The translations under genes were made by a program, and so were the position numbers. A stretch of DNA of 64,000 nucleotides, taken from the NCBI GenBank assembly GCA_964425755.1, contig CAYRNY010000021.1:30531-94530 (forward strand), in the 5' to 3' direction. This DNA comes from CAYRNY01 sp964425755. Its GTDB lineage: Bacteria > Chloroflexota > Anaerolineae > Aggregatilineales > Aggregatilineaceae. The notes beneath the pieces are model-generated. The model was not told the DNA's origin. It saw nothing but the letters and a program-made list of their open reading frames with translations, and searched no databases. Below, piece by piece: positions 27,634 to 36,812 of the stretch. The first letter of the stretch is position 1, and the number at the start of each line of letters is the position of its first letter.

Positions 27634-28908
27634 TCATGCGCGGCGGTAGAAGATCGCGGAGCGTATCGCGTTGCGCACGGATGAATCGCTGCGCCCGTAG
27701 CGCCCCATCAGCGAGACCGGATCGCCTTCCAGGTCGAGCGGGTCGTAAACCCAGTAGTCGTTGATGTCGTGGCGCGCCACGACCAGCACCCAGTGCTGGT
27801 CGTTGTCGTTATAGCGTGTCTCCGGCGTGCGGTCGACCAGCACCGGGACCGGGACCCGGTTCGCCAGGTGCGCGTCAATGCGCGTGGTGATGTGCGGATG
27901 CTGGTCTTCCTTGCCTTCAAAGGCCAGGTCGCTATAGACCGATGCGAGCGCGTCCCATTCGGTGAAGTGTCCCTGCCAGAACCCGCCCTTACGGATCATC
28001 TGGCGGTTGAGCTCAAACGGCGTGGTCTGGTGGCCCAACGCGCCCGCCGTCATCGCGAAGCACGTCAGCAGGCAGCCCCACGACCCGATTGTGACCGGCG
28101 ATCCCGGGTGGCCGAGCACCGTCGAACGCCAGCGGCTGTCGCGCTGCGAGAAATGCGGCGCGCTCGTGTCAATCGCGGGTTTGGGTCTTGCCGGAGCGAG
28201 TTCAACCCGGGGCCCTTCGGCGGGCACCACAATGCGGAACCACAACAGCACGCCGAACACGTTGCCCTGCGGGTCTTCCAGGTGCCAATCCCCGAAATAG
28301 GTGCCGGGTTCCTGCGGCGCGCTCAGCGTGATCGATACATCTGTCTCGTCGCCGGGCGCACAGCCGGGCAGTGGGACGCGCAGCGTGTCGGTCATCGCGG
28401 TGCCTTTCTCAAAGCTGAGCGTGTAGCCCGGCCCCCAGGCCAGCGTGCCGGTGTTCTTGACGCGCCAGGTTTTGGTGAAACGCGTGCCGGTCGCGATCGC
28501 TTGGTCGTCCTCGATGGTCACATCGGCGATGTAGATCGCGTCGTTCGTGCCTTCCGCGGGTTCGGCGGGCGGCGCGGGCACGACCGTGATCTGCGTCCAT
28601 AATGGATCGCCGAAGAACTCACCGCCAGCGTCGCGCAGCCGCCAGTCGCTGAAATACGATCCGGGGATGTCCGGCGCGGTCATGTTCACGGAGACTTCGA
28701 CCTGCTGGCCGGGCTGGCACTGCGGCAAGGGCAGGTGCGTGGTCGGCGTCATCGCGCGCCCGTCGACGTGGCTGAAGGTAAAGCCGGTGGTCCAGGGGAC
28801 ATCACCGTCATTCTCGATGCGCCATGTCTTCGTAAAGCCGGTGTTGGCGACGATCTCGCTGCCATCGGGAATCGTAACATCACGCACAAAACGATAACTG
28901 AGCGGCAT
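27634..28908 (-). CDS. Two NBR1-like Ig (FW) domains fused to C39-type peptidase-like domain
   Basis: The protein has 424 residues. FW/NBR1-like Ig domains lie at about 8-110 and 128-228, each with the F-T-K-T-W-R strand, an N-x-G turn and a second Trp (TKTWRIENDGDVPW, TKTWRVKNTGTLAW). A Pro-rich linker leads to a C39-like cysteine protease domain (about 250-424) with Cys279 in WGCLLTC, His372 in HWVLV and Asp389 in VYDPLD, so the catalytic set looks complete. There is no obvious signal peptide, so export is unclear. The family's FW domains are thought to mediate binding. The substrate is unknown. Confidence 0.82.
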   Translation of the reverse strand: MPLSYRFVRDVTIPDGSEIVANTGFTKTWRIENDGDVPWTTGFTFSHVDGRAMTPTTHLPLPQCQPGQQVEVSVNMTAPDIPGSYFSDWRLRDAGGEFFGDPLWTQITVVPAPPAEPAEGTNDAIYIADVTIEDDQAIATGTRFTKTWRVKNTGTLAWGPGYTLSFEKGTAMTDTLRVPLPGCAPGDETDVSITLSAPQEPGTYFGDWHLEDPQGNVFGVLLWFRIVVPAEGPRVELAPARPKPAIDTSAPHFSQRDSRWRSTVLGHPGSPVTIGSWGCLLTCFAMTAGALGHQTTPFELNRQMIRKGGFWQGHFTEWDALASVYSDLAFEGKEDQHPHITTRIDAHLANRVPVPVLVDRTPETRYNDNDQHWVLVVARHDINDYWVYDPLDLEGDPVSLMGRYGRSDSSVRNAIRSAIFYRRA

Positions 28909-28979
28909 AGGTGGACTCCTGTCACGTTAAGCGGAATCGAGAATCGCAACAGCAACAAATATTCATGCTATTCTTATAT

Positions 28980-29006
28980 AGTATATTAACTTAACTGCAG
29001 TTACAA
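28980..29006 (-). promoter_or_regulatory. Possible promoter and 12-bp palindrome before the FW-C39 gene
   Basis: On the minus strand TTGTAA (29006-29001) and TATACT (28985-28980) are spaced 15 bases apart, in a short AT-rich patch. The perfect palindrome TAACTGCAGTTA (28992-29003) overlaps the -35 and would suit a dimeric regulator. The spacing is short for sigma-70. Confidence 0.4.
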
Positions 29007-29040
29007 TAGGACTGCGGCTTCAAAATAACGGGGGTTCGCA

Positions 29041-29073
29041 CGGGACAAAAAGCCGCACGCGGCAGTTGTCCCG
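29041..29073 (-). terminator. Nested hairpin downstream of the histidine kinase gene
   Basis: Arms CGGGACAA (29041-29048) and TTGTCCCG (29066-29073) pair perfectly and enclose GCCGC-AC-GCGGC. It lies about 37 bases after the kinase stop codon on the minus strand. There is no U-tract. Confidence 0.45.
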
Positions 29074-29109
29074 CTTTCGGCGCTGTGTGTGGTGACGCTG
29101 CCCGCGCGG

Positions 29110-30600
29110 TTAGGACTGCGAGCGCGGCACCTGCACCGGTTTCATGCTGGGGAGCGTGCGGCGCTTGGCGTCGTAGGTCAGCGTCTCTTCGACGACCGGC
29201 ATCGTGAGTGTGAACGTCGAGCCTTCGCCGATGCTGCTGGTCGCGCTGAGCGTGCCACCGTGCGCTTCCGCGATCCACTGCGCGATCGACAGCCCCAACC
29301 CGCTGCCGCCCATCGTGCGGGCGCGGGCCTTATCCACGCGGTAGAAGCGGTCGAAGATATGCGGCAGGTCCTTTTCCGGGATGCCGATCCCGGTGTCCGT
29401 CACGTCGACATGGACCAGGCCAGCCGTGCGGCGGATCGACAGCGTCAGCTCGCCGCCTTCAGGCGTGTACTTCAGCCCGTTGGTGACCAGGTTCAGCAAC
29501 AGTTGCTTGATGCGGTCGGCGTCGCCCAGGACGTGCGCCTGGTCGATCTGGCCCAGCTTCACGTCGATCTTGCCTTCGCTGAGGATGCGCGCCTGGTTGT
29601 AGACTTCCAGCACCAGCGTGTCGATCGAGACGACGGTCTTCTCCAGCGGCAGCCGCCCGGCGTCGGCCTTCGCCAGCAGCAGCAGGTCCTCGACCAGCCG
29701 CGACATGCGCCGCGCTTCGCTGTCGATCGCTTCGATGAATTCGGGGTCGTACCCGTAACGGCGCATCAGGTCCACGTTGCCCCGGATCGCGGTCAGCGGG
29801 GTGCGCATCTCGTGCGAGACATCCGCCACGAAGCGCCGCTGCACGTTGAACAACTGCTCCAGGCGTTCCAGCGTCTTGTTAAACGTCTCGGTGAGCTGGC
29901 CCAGCTCGTCCGGCGGGCCGTCGTAAGGAATGCGTCGGCTCAGGTCGTCGGCTGCCGTGATCTTCCGCGCGGTCTGGGCGATGGTGTCCACCGGCTGCAG
30001 GGCGTGCCGGGTCAGGTAATCCCCGATCAGCAGCGCGAGCAGCAGCGTGACCGTCCCGCCCACCAGCATGATCCGGATCAGGCGGTCGATCGCGGCATCG
30101 ACGGTCCCCAGCGAGGCGGCGGTTTGGATGTAGCCGCGCACCTGGTCGTTGATCACCAGCGGTTTGCTCAACACGCGCAAATGGTGCCCCTGGAACATGA
30201 TGTCGCGCTGGATCAGCTTTTCACTGCCGAACGCCTGCGAATCCAGCGGCTCGCTGTACCCCATGCCGAGCAAGTTCAGCGAGTAATCATACAGGTAGTG
30301 ATGGTCGGTCGCCTCGTCGTAGAGCCAGATTTGCGCGAACAAGCCCGGCGAGTCGAGGTTGCTGGTCTGGATCATCGACAGCTCGCGCAGGATCTCGCTG
30401 GCGAAGGGGGTGTTCGGCGTGGACGGCACCGCACCGAGCATCGCCTGGGCGTGGATGTCCTCTGCCGCTTTCGACAACCGTGTGTCAACCTGATCGCGCA
30501 GGGTCCAGTTCAGCACGCTGAGCGTCGCTGCGCTGAAGATCAACATCGCGATCGCCAGCAAACTGGCGTAAAGAAATGTGAGGCGGGTACGAATGGTCAT
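29110..30600 (-). CDS. HAMP-containing sensor histidine kinase
   Basis: The protein has 496 residues. TM1 spans about 8-30, an extracytoplasmic sensor about 31-160, and TM2 about 162-182, followed by a HAMP domain. The H-box FVADVSHEMRTPLT has phospho-acceptor His263. The HATPase_c domain has NLVTNGLKYTPEGG, DTGIGIPEKDLPHIFDRFYR and GSGLGLSIAQWI. This is the EnvZ/MprB class. It lies downstream of an OmpR-family regulator on the same strand, its expected partner, across a 268-base gap. Confidence 0.92.
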   Translation of the reverse strand: MTIRTRLTFLYASLLAIAMLIFSAATLSVLNWTLRDQVDTRLSKAAEDIHAQAMLGAVPSTPNTPFASEILRELSMIQTSNLDSPGLFAQIWLYDEATDHHYLYDYSLNLLGMGYSEPLDSQAFGSEKLIQRDIMFQGHHLRVLSKPLVINDQVRGYIQTAASLGTVDAAIDRLIRIMLVGGTVTLLLALLIGDYLTRHALQPVDTIAQTARKITAADDLSRRIPYDGPPDELGQLTETFNKTLERLEQLFNVQRRFVADVSHEMRTPLTAIRGNVDLMRRYGYDPEFIEAIDSEARRMSRLVEDLLLLAKADAGRLPLEKTVVSIDTLVLEVYNQARILSEGKIDVKLGQIDQAHVLGDADRIKQLLLNLVTNGLKYTPEGGELTLSIRRTAGLVHVDVTDTGIGIPEKDLPHIFDRFYRVDKARARTMGGSGLGLSIAQWIAEAHGGTLSATSSIGEGSTFTLTMPVVEETLTYDAKRRTLPSMKPVQVPRSQS

Positions 30601-30868
30601 GAATCTGTCAGTGACTCGACTGTCCTGGCGAACCGCAATCAGCCCCCTGGTTACCAGGAACGCAGGTTCAACGGCGGGTTACGGGATACGATAACGCTGC
30701 CAGTGCCGGTATACGGCATGGCTTACAGCGATTATCATAACATTCGAACGTTAGCGCAGCATGAGAGTACGCTTCGAGTCGCCTGATTCTTGCGGATACT
30801 CGGGGCCTCGCGCGGTCCGCACCCCCCATAACCTGTAACGCAGGTGGCCTGCGTCGTCAGCAGGATGT
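30601..30868. other. 268-base gap between response regulator and kinase genes
   Basis: I see no gene here. Part of it, toward the middle, is less GC-rich (around 30735-30760) and contains CGTTCGAACG (near 30742). No convincing sigma-70 promoter is visible for the kinase gene. Confidence 0.4.
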
Positions 30869-31552
30869 TCAGTCGTCCTCTTCGCGCAGCACATAACCCA
30901 CACCGCGCACGGTGTGGATCAGGCGCGATTCGCCGTTCTCCTCGGTCTTCTGGCGCAGGTAGCGCACGTAAACCTCGATGATGTTGCTCTCGCCGCCGAA
31001 ATCATACCCCCACACGCGGTCGAAGATCAACTCGCGCGTCAGGACGCGGCGCGGGTTGCGCATGAACAACTCCAGCAGTTCGTACTCCTTCGCGGTCAGG
31101 TCGATGTGCCGCTCGCCACGCCGGGCGCGATGGGTGCCGGTGTCCAGTTCCAGGTCAATGAAGCGCAGCACTTCCGGGCGCGAGGACGGCTGCGCGCGCC
31201 GGAACAAGGCCCGCATCCGCGCCAGCAGCTCCTCGAACTCGAACGGCTTGACCAGGTAATCGTCCGCGCCCGCGTCCAGCCCCTCGACGCGGTTTTCGAC
31301 GTCTTCCTTCGCCGTCAGCATCAGGATCGGCACGTCGCCCGCCGCCCGTAACCGCTTGCAGACTTCCAGCCCGTCCATGCCCGGCAGCATCCAGTCCAGG
31401 ATCACCAGGTCGGGCGGCTGTTCGCGCGCCATGCTCAGGCCGCTGCGCCCGTCATAGGCCACGTCCACGCGGTAGCCCTCGTAGATCAGGCCGCGCTTGA
31501 GAAACTGCGCGATACGTTCTTCGTCTTCAATGACCAGGATTCGTTCGGCCAT
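30869..31552 (-). CDS. OmpR/PhoB-family response regulator
   Basis: The protein has 227 residues. The receiver domain has the acidic pair E9/D10 plus E11, phospho-acceptor D53 in LVILDWMLPG, T80 and K102 in LVKPFEFEE. The C-terminal winged helix reads DLTAKEYELLELFMRNP, the FDRVWGYDF turn and IHTVRGVGYVLR. It is a complete DNA-binding regulator. Partner kinase: the HAMP kinase downstream. The secreted beta-propeller gene lies 99 bases upstream on the same strand and may share the transcript. Confidence 0.92.
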   Translation of the reverse strand: MAERILVIEDEERIAQFLKRGLIYEGYRVDVAYDGRSGLSMAREQPPDLVILDWMLPGMDGLEVCKRLRAAGDVPILMLTAKEDVENRVEGLDAGADDYLVKPFEFEELLARMRALFRRAQPSSRPEVLRFIDLELDTGTHRARRGERHIDLTAKEYELLELFMRNPRRVLTRELIFDRVWGYDFGGESNIIEVYVRYLRQKTEENGESRLIHTVRGVGYVLREEDD

Positions 31553-31651
31553 CGCGGTAATCCTTTCTCACCTTGCGGTAGATGGTACAGTTTCTCGATC
31601 CGGGCGCTCCACTCCCCCGGATCAACGACCCAGTCTGGACCGCCACGCCGA

Positions 31652-33364
31652 TCACCGCGCCCATTGTAACGCGTGGACCGGCGCGGGGTCTGGCATCTGT
31701 CGCGTAACGTTTGCACCCAGGTCCAGCAGGTGCAGCGTGCCGGAGATGTTCACGTACTGCTCGCCGGAACGCGGGACCACGCCCGCGATGATGAACCGCG
31801 AGCCATCCGTGACCAGGCGCGGCGCGTCGGCAAAGCCGCCCACCTGCGCCGGGAACACCGGGGCGAAGCTGCCGTCCAGCGAGTCCGCCCGCCACACGCG
31901 CAGGAAACGCGGCCCCGTCTGGACCGGCGCGCTCACCACTGCGTACCACCCGCCCCCCGGACCGCGCGCCACATCCAATACCGGCCTGTCCGCGATCAGG
32001 GGGGTGGGGGCGGCGTCCGGCTGCGCGGGGTCGAGCAGGTACAGTCCCGGCGTGGAATACGCGTAAAACCACGACCACGCCAGCACGCGCCCGTCACCGG
32101 TCCAGCGCCCGGTGTCCGTCACGACGCGCGGGAACTCGGTCACGTTGTTCGTCGCCAGGTCGATCACGGCCAGGACCGCGCCTTCCCACATCCCCACGCC
32201 GACCAGCAATCGCGACGCATCAGGACTCCAGCGTGGCCCGGTGTAAAAGCGCACATCGCCGGGGTTGGCCCCTTCGGTATACGGCGTGCTCTGGACCACG
32301 ACCTGTGGCGGCTGCGATCCGTCGGCCAGCACGCGCCACACGCCGCGCTGGTCGTGGTAGGCGATCTGCGTGCCGTCAGGACTCCACTGTGGCGTGACCC
32401 GCGCGATGTCGATCTCCAACCGCGCGAGTTGCGTCAGGCTGCCCCCGGCATCCTGCACGATCAATGTGTCGCCCGCAATGTACGCCACGCTTCCCCCATC
32501 CGGGCCGATGCTGTAACCTGTGACCGGGTCTGGATCGCCGGTGAGCTGCTGCGCGGGATCGCCGTTTGCGGGCAACCGCCAGACCTGGTCGATACCGTTC
32601 GCATCCGGCGCGAGGAAGTGCAGGTCGGCAGGCATAGCGTAACCGTCGACCGCCTCTGGCGGCGGCGGCCCCCAGTCAAAGGCCAGTGTCCCGGCAGTGC
32701 TGGGCACGATGGTGCTGCTGCCGAACACCACCCCCTCGCCGCCCAGATACGACGGCACGACCGGCTGCGCGCGGGCGGGCAGGTTCGGCGCGGATTCGAG
32801 CATCCACTGCTGGTAGCGCCCGCTGATGCGCGTCGCGGCGCCGGACTCATCGCTGACGACCAGCGTGTCGAGGCTTTCCCAGTACAGCTCGACCCAATCC
32901 CCCCGCACCAACCCGATCGCGGGGTCGCCAAACGGCCCCTGCCCGAGGTAGGCGATGTGCACGCCCTCCGGGACGAGATACGCGATCGCGCTGGCGTCTG
33001 GCGACCAGGCGATCGTTTGCGCGGGACCGGGTTCAGGCGCGACGCTGTCGAATTCCAGCACGTAGCCGCTGCGCCCGACGATCTGTGTGACGATCACCGT
33101 GCCTTCGTCCGCGGTGCGGAAGACCACCCACTGCCCATCGGGCGCGATGTCAAAGTCCGCGACCGGTTGGTTCGGGTTGGATATCTGCGTCTGTTCCCCG
33201 GTCTGTGGATCGACCTGGAGCAGCACCCCCTGGCTGGTGAGGATATACAGCGGCGCGGGCAGCGGGAAAACACCGTCCTGGGCGTGTGCTGCGCTGCCGG
33301 GCATCAACAGCGCCAGTATCAGCAGCATGAGCAGCGATCCTATCGGCAGCCGTGATCGTCGCAT
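31652..33364 (-). CDS. Secreted WD40-like (PD40) beta-propeller protein
   Basis: The protein has 570 residues from the ATG at 33364, which follows AAGGA at a 6-7 base distance; upstream starts are less likely. A signal peptide (about 1-28, hydrophobic core LLMLLILALLM, Ala-x-Ala type cleavage after AAHA) exports it. Several PD40/TolB-like blades are visible: APDGQWVVF, WSPDASAIAYL, GPDGGSVAYI, WSPDGTQIAYH, WSPDASRLLVG. No catalytic residues are recognisable. It could bind a ligand or protein in the envelope. It precedes a two-component pair on the same strand, so it could be a sensor accessory (inference). Confidence 0.82.
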   Translation of the reverse strand: MRRSRLPIGSLLMLLILALLMPGSAAHAQDGVFPLPAPLYILTSQGVLLQVDPQTGEQTQISNPNQPVADFDIAPDGQWVVFRTADEGTVIVTQIVGRSGYVLEFDSVAPEPGPAQTIAWSPDASAIAYLVPEGVHIAYLGQGPFGDPAIGLVRGDWVELYWESLDTLVVSDESGAATRISGRYQQWMLESAPNLPARAQPVVPSYLGGEGVVFGSSTIVPSTAGTLAFDWGPPPPEAVDGYAMPADLHFLAPDANGIDQVWRLPANGDPAQQLTGDPDPVTGYSIGPDGGSVAYIAGDTLIVQDAGGSLTQLARLEIDIARVTPQWSPDGTQIAYHDQRGVWRVLADGSQPPQVVVQSTPYTEGANPGDVRFYTGPRWSPDASRLLVGVGMWEGAVLAVIDLATNNVTEFPRVVTDTGRWTGDGRVLAWSWFYAYSTPGLYLLDPAQPDAAPTPLIADRPVLDVARGPGGGWYAVVSAPVQTGPRFLRVWRADSLDGSFAPVFPAQVGGFADAPRLVTDGSRFIIAGVVPRSGEQYVNISGTLHLLDLGANVTRQMPDPAPVHALQWAR

Positions 33365-33523
33365 GAGTGTTCCTTTCATAATCGGGTTGCAGGCGGGATC
33401 GGTTGTGCGGCGTATGAGCACAATGTGATATTAATCGCAGTATAGCAACAATTGCCGTGCATGCCTACTGTGCGTTGGGTGAGCGCCGCCGGGTGCGTTC
33501 CAGCGCCCCGTTATCAGGCCGGC

Positions 33524-33552
33524 TTGACAGCTTAGAACATTAGTGCTACACT
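33524..33552 (+). promoter_or_regulatory. Sigma-70-type promoter for the nurA operon
   Basis: Consensus -35 TTGACA (33524-33529) and -10 TACACT (33547-33552) are separated by exactly 17 bases. Transcription would start near 33559, about 100 bases before the nurA ATG. It is the clearest protein-gene promoter in the window. The rest of the 292-base divergent gap (33365-33656) has no gene. Confidence 0.75.
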
Positions 33553-33656
33553 GACCGCAATGATACCATGCCGTCGATCAAGCGTGTGCAGGATATGGCG
33601 TGCCCCGAAGCATGACGAACCGGCATGCCCGGCGCACCAGACAGGAGCCGCAATCC

Positions 33657-34901
33657 ATGACGTTGGAATTTGAAAAGATCATGCCCCAGGTTGAGCGCAT
33701 GGGCCGCGCGCTGGCCTATCTCAACCAGGAACAGAGCACGCGCGCCGAAAAAGCCTGGGCCATCTTCGAGACGTTGGACGATCTTGAAGCGATCTGGCAG
33801 CGCATCGAGTTTGTGCGCGAAAAGGATGCCGGGTTTCGCGGTGCCGCGCCGCCCGACCCCAAACACGGCATCCGGGAACCGCTGAACCGCGCCTATCCGT
33901 TGCCGCCGTTGCCGGGCCGCGCGACGATCCTGGCGGCTGACGGCTCGCAGATCTACCCGAACATCCACGCGTCGGCGCTGTATTACCTGATCAACGTCAG
34001 TGTGTTCGCTTACTATCACGGCGACGGCAACCTGCCCGATACGGTCTCCGAACCGCGCCTCTTTTACGCCGAAAGTGACATCCGCAGCCCGAACGCCGAG
34101 GTGATCGCGAACGCGGCGGTCAACGCGTTGCGCACGGTGCAGGAGTTGCGGATTCTCTCCAGCGAGGCCTGGAAACGGATCGACCGCCCGCACCCGCTAC
34201 TGGCGATCAGCGACGGGCCGCTGCTGTGGTTCGCCGGGCCGGGCGTGCCCCCGGAGCGCGAAGCGGAGTATTTCGGCTTCCTGCGCAACTTCTACGATCT
34301 GCACGCCAACATGCAGATGAAACACGGGCAGTCCGCCGGGTTGGTCGGCTATGTAGACCGGCCCGCCAAGCCGCATCTCGTCGGCCTGCTGTACTTGATG
34401 AGCCTGCCCGAACAGGCGATCAAACGCGGCGTGTTCGATACGTTCGGTGACTTCAGCGGCCTGCACGACGACCGCCTGATGGTCCGGCTGCTGAAACCGG
34501 GGGAACGGTCCGCGCTGATGGTGCAGCAGTCGCCGCAGAACAAAATCTTCCGCGAGCGCGACGAGAAGCACGAGATCGCGTTCTTTTACCTCAACGTGAG
34601 CCGCAGCACGCCCTACCACGTCGTGCGCGTTGAACTGCCCATGTGGGTCGCGCAGAACACGGAAATGGTCGATCATATTCACGCGCTGCTATACGACCAG
34701 TGCCAGATGATGTGGCCCTATCCTTACGCGCTGACCCGCGCCGACGAACTCGCCGTGATCCGCGCCAGCGAGCACAAGCAGCTTGAGCAGCTGATCGAGG
34801 TCGAACTGCGGCGTAACGCCCAGGACGTCGAGCAGTCGCCAAAGGACAGCTCGAAAACGAGCCGTCACGGTCGCACGCGGTACGGGCAGAAACGGCGTTA
34901 A
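33657..34901 (+). CDS. nurA: NurA-family 5'-3' nuclease
   Basis: The protein has 414 residues from the ATG at 33657, with CAGGAG nine bases upstream. The NurA domain is recognised by the catalytic motif ILAADGSQIYPN (Asp95) and a second motif LLAISDGPLLW, plus the C-terminal region with YPYALTRADELAVI. NurA is a single- and double-strand nuclease of RNase H-like fold, which pairs with the HerA hexameric translocase in DNA end resection in archaea and some bacteria. The C-terminus has a basic tail. The next gene is 29 bases downstream, and herA lies 1.9 kb on. Confidence 0.88.
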   Translation: MTLEFEKIMPQVERMGRALAYLNQEQSTRAEKAWAIFETLDDLEAIWQRIEFVREKDAGFRGAAPPDPKHGIREPLNRAYPLPPLPGRATILAADGSQIYPNIHASALYYLINVSVFAYYHGDGNLPDTVSEPRLFYAESDIRSPNAEVIANAAVNALRTVQELRILSSEAWKRIDRPHPLLAISDGPLLWFAGPGVPPEREAEYFGFLRNFYDLHANMQMKHGQSAGLVGYVDRPAKPHLVGLLYLMSLPEQAIKRGVFDTFGDFSGLHDDRLMVRLLKPGERSALMVQQSPQNKIFRERDEKHEIAFFYLNVSRSTPYHVVRVELPMWVAQNTEMVDHIHALLYDQCQMMWPYPYALTRADELAVIRASEHKQLEQLIEVELRRNAQDVEQSPKDSSKTSRHGRTRYGQKRR

Positions 34902-34930
34902 CGGTTAGCCAAAACCCAGAGGAAACGACA

Positions 34931-35545
34931 ATGACCGATCGCACCACCCAACAACCCATCATCGGCAATGTGTTACGCGCCAGCACGGTCGGCTTCGTGT
35001 GCGGGACGCGCAGCAAGGGGATCGACAGCTCGGAGTTTGGGGCGTTTGTGCGCACGCAGCACGGCGACGACAGCCCCATCGAGGTGATCGGCCTGATCCA
35101 CGCGATCAGTATTGATGATGACCCGATGGTGCGCCAGATGATCCTGGCGAACAACATGAATCCGTCTACCGTGCAGGATCAGCGCGATCACCGCATGGTC
35201 CCGGTCGAGATCAGCGTGCTCAACGTGGGCTACATCGCGCATGATATGGTGCACCACACGCTGCCGCCGCGCCCGCCGCTGAGCCTGGACACGGTGCAGC
35301 TTTGTGACGCCGAGACGGTACGGCGTTTCACCGAACGGCTGGACTTCCTGCGGCTGGTCTTGAACGCGGGTGACCTGCCCACCGAAGAGGTGCTCGCGGC
35401 GGCGCTCCGGCACGCGGCAGCCGCGCGGCCCGGCCCGGCGGCACAGCGCGAGTTTCTGGTCGCTGCGGGGCGGCGACTCGCGGCGCTGCTGGCGCACGAC
35501 CTGCCGCGTCTGCAGCACGTGCTGCGCCTGATCAGGCCGGCGTAG
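34931..35545 (+). CDS. Stand-alone HAS-barrel-like protein, NurA/HerA neighbour
   Basis: The protein has 204 residues; GAGGAAACGACA precedes the ATG. The N-terminal half (IGNVLRASTVGFVCGTRSKG ... VIGLIHAI) resembles the HAS-barrel (HerA/ATP-synthase beta-barrel) domain that begins HerA proteins, but here it is not attached to an ATPase. The C-terminal half is helical. It is in one operon with nurA. It may be an adaptor between NurA and HerA or regulate HerA loading (inference). The stop codon overlaps the end of the convergent glycosyltransferase gene by 14 bases. Confidence 0.72.
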   Translation: MTDRTTQQPIIGNVLRASTVGFVCGTRSKGIDSSEFGAFVRTQHGDDSPIEVIGLIHAISIDDDPMVRQMILANNMNPSTVQDQRDHRMVPVEISVLNVGYIAHDMVHHTLPPRPPLSLDTVQLCDAETVRRFTERLDFLRLVLNAGDLPTEEVLAAALRHAAAARPGPAAQREFLVAAGRRLAALLAHDLPRLQHVLRLIRPA

Positions 35546-36650
35546 CGGGCGAGCGTACATCCTGCGCCGCGTGAGCTTCGCGTTCGAGCGCCGGTCTGCG
35601 CCCGCGCTCGCGCGGGGCCAGCGCCCACAAGGACAGAAAGAGCAGCACAAGATAGAGGTAATCCCAGTGATTGATCGTCTCGTCGGCGAGGCGAACCAGC
35701 GGGGTCCACGTAGCGAGATACGCCAGCACGAGCAGCACGCGGCTGTGGGACGCGACCAGCAGCAGCGCGGGGATCAGCAATACGTAGTGGTAACCACTCG
35801 CATAGTACGTAAACGCAAAGTTTGTTACCAAAGCCAGGCTTACGGTCCATAACGTCACGCCTTCATGCCAGGCTTCGCGGAGAAATGCGAATATGGCAAT
35901 CGCAGCGACGAACAGCACCGGCCACCGGGGAAGTCCGATTGTAGAGGCAATGTCCCAAATATCGATTGACCGGTGCCTATTGGGTACCGGATAATCGCGA
36001 GCATATTGAATATAGCGAAGCGGCCAGTCCGCACCCGCCATCAATATCGATATAATAAGCACGATAACCGGGATACTGAGAACGGTCGCGATATCACGAC
36101 GTGACCAGTGCCGGATCGCGAGCAGGTAAAGCAGCCCCGCCAGCGCTACGTTCACCGGCTTGATCGCCATCACACACAGCGCCAGCGACAGCACCAGGGG
36201 TCGGTGCGTCAGGATGGACCACCAACCAAGCGTCACTGCAAGCAAGACGAAAGCGTCCACCTGGCCGCGCACGAGCAAATCCAATACATGCAGGTTGCCA
36301 ATTGCCAGCAACACAACATAGGACGGAACAGGCCGTGCGCGGCGAAAGATATCAATCGCCGTCACGATACACACGATTGAGGCCACGTTCATCAGCGCTT
36401 CGCCAAGCCGCAGCGGAACCAGCGCGATCGGGATCAGGATCAGGACGGCCCACGGCAGATTGTAAAAGCCGGGCGCGTTTTCGTCGTAGAGAAGCGTTTC
36501 ACCATGCAGCCAGTTTTCGACGGTGGGGCGGTAGGTGTGGTAATAATCCGCTCCCAGAGGCCAATACTGCGCCATCAGGACGGTTATCACGACGATCACA
36601 GTGCCCAGAATGAATGCCTGTGAAACGGACGATCTGCTCAACGCTTGCAT
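35532..36650 (-). CDS. GT87 (DUF2029)-type membrane glycosyltransferase
   Basis: The protein has 372 residues and about nine to ten TM helices. A periplasmic loop after TM1 carries DYYHTYRPTVENWLHGETLLYD, the GT-C type acidic motif, and the region YNLPWAVLILIPIALVPL fits the DUF2029/GT87 family, which uses polyprenyl-phosphate-linked mannose. Base composition is lower than that of the neighbours in the middle of the gene. It sits on the opposite strand between the HAS-barrel and herA genes, so it interrupts that module and may be an insertion. Confidence 0.78.
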   Translation of the reverse strand: MQALSRSSVSQAFILGTVIVVITVLMAQYWPLGADYYHTYRPTVENWLHGETLLYDENAPGFYNLPWAVLILIPIALVPLRLGEALMNVASIVCIVTAIDIFRRARPVPSYVVLLAIGNLHVLDLLVRGQVDAFVLLAVTLGWWSILTHRPLVLSLALCVMAIKPVNVALAGLLYLLAIRHWSRRDIATVLSIPVIVLIISILMAGADWPLRYIQYARDYPVPNRHRSIDIWDIASTIGLPRWPVLFVAAIAIFAFLREAWHEGVTLWTVSLALVTNFAFTYYASGYHYVLLIPALLLVASHSRVLLVLAYLATWTPLVRLADETINHWDYLYLVLLFLSLWALAPRERGRRPALEREAHAAQDVRSPATPA

Positions 36651-36766
36651 GTCTGTAACCTGACACTATCGCGCGTTACGTAGTTCACCATTATAGATAG
36701 GCCGAAACCACCTGGCAATTCGTACATGACTCGCGCGCGGGGTTCGCCTGATTCGCCAAGATCACG

Positions 36767-36772
36767 TATAAT
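36767..36772 (+). promoter_or_regulatory. Consensus -10 box upstream of herA
   Basis: A perfect TATAAT lies 41 bases before the chosen herA start. A weak -35 (TTCGCC, 36743-36748) sits 18 bases upstream, so this is only a moderately supported promoter. Confidence 0.45.
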
Positions 36773-36812
36773 ACGCAGTATACAGAACACTCGTTCGAAC
36801 ACGGGGGATTCC

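Noticed and set aside
29089..30786. Long plus-strand frame opposite the histidine kinase
   Set aside because: It is antisense to a gene with all kinase boxes and has Arg/Gln/His-rich composition typical of GC-rich shadow frames.
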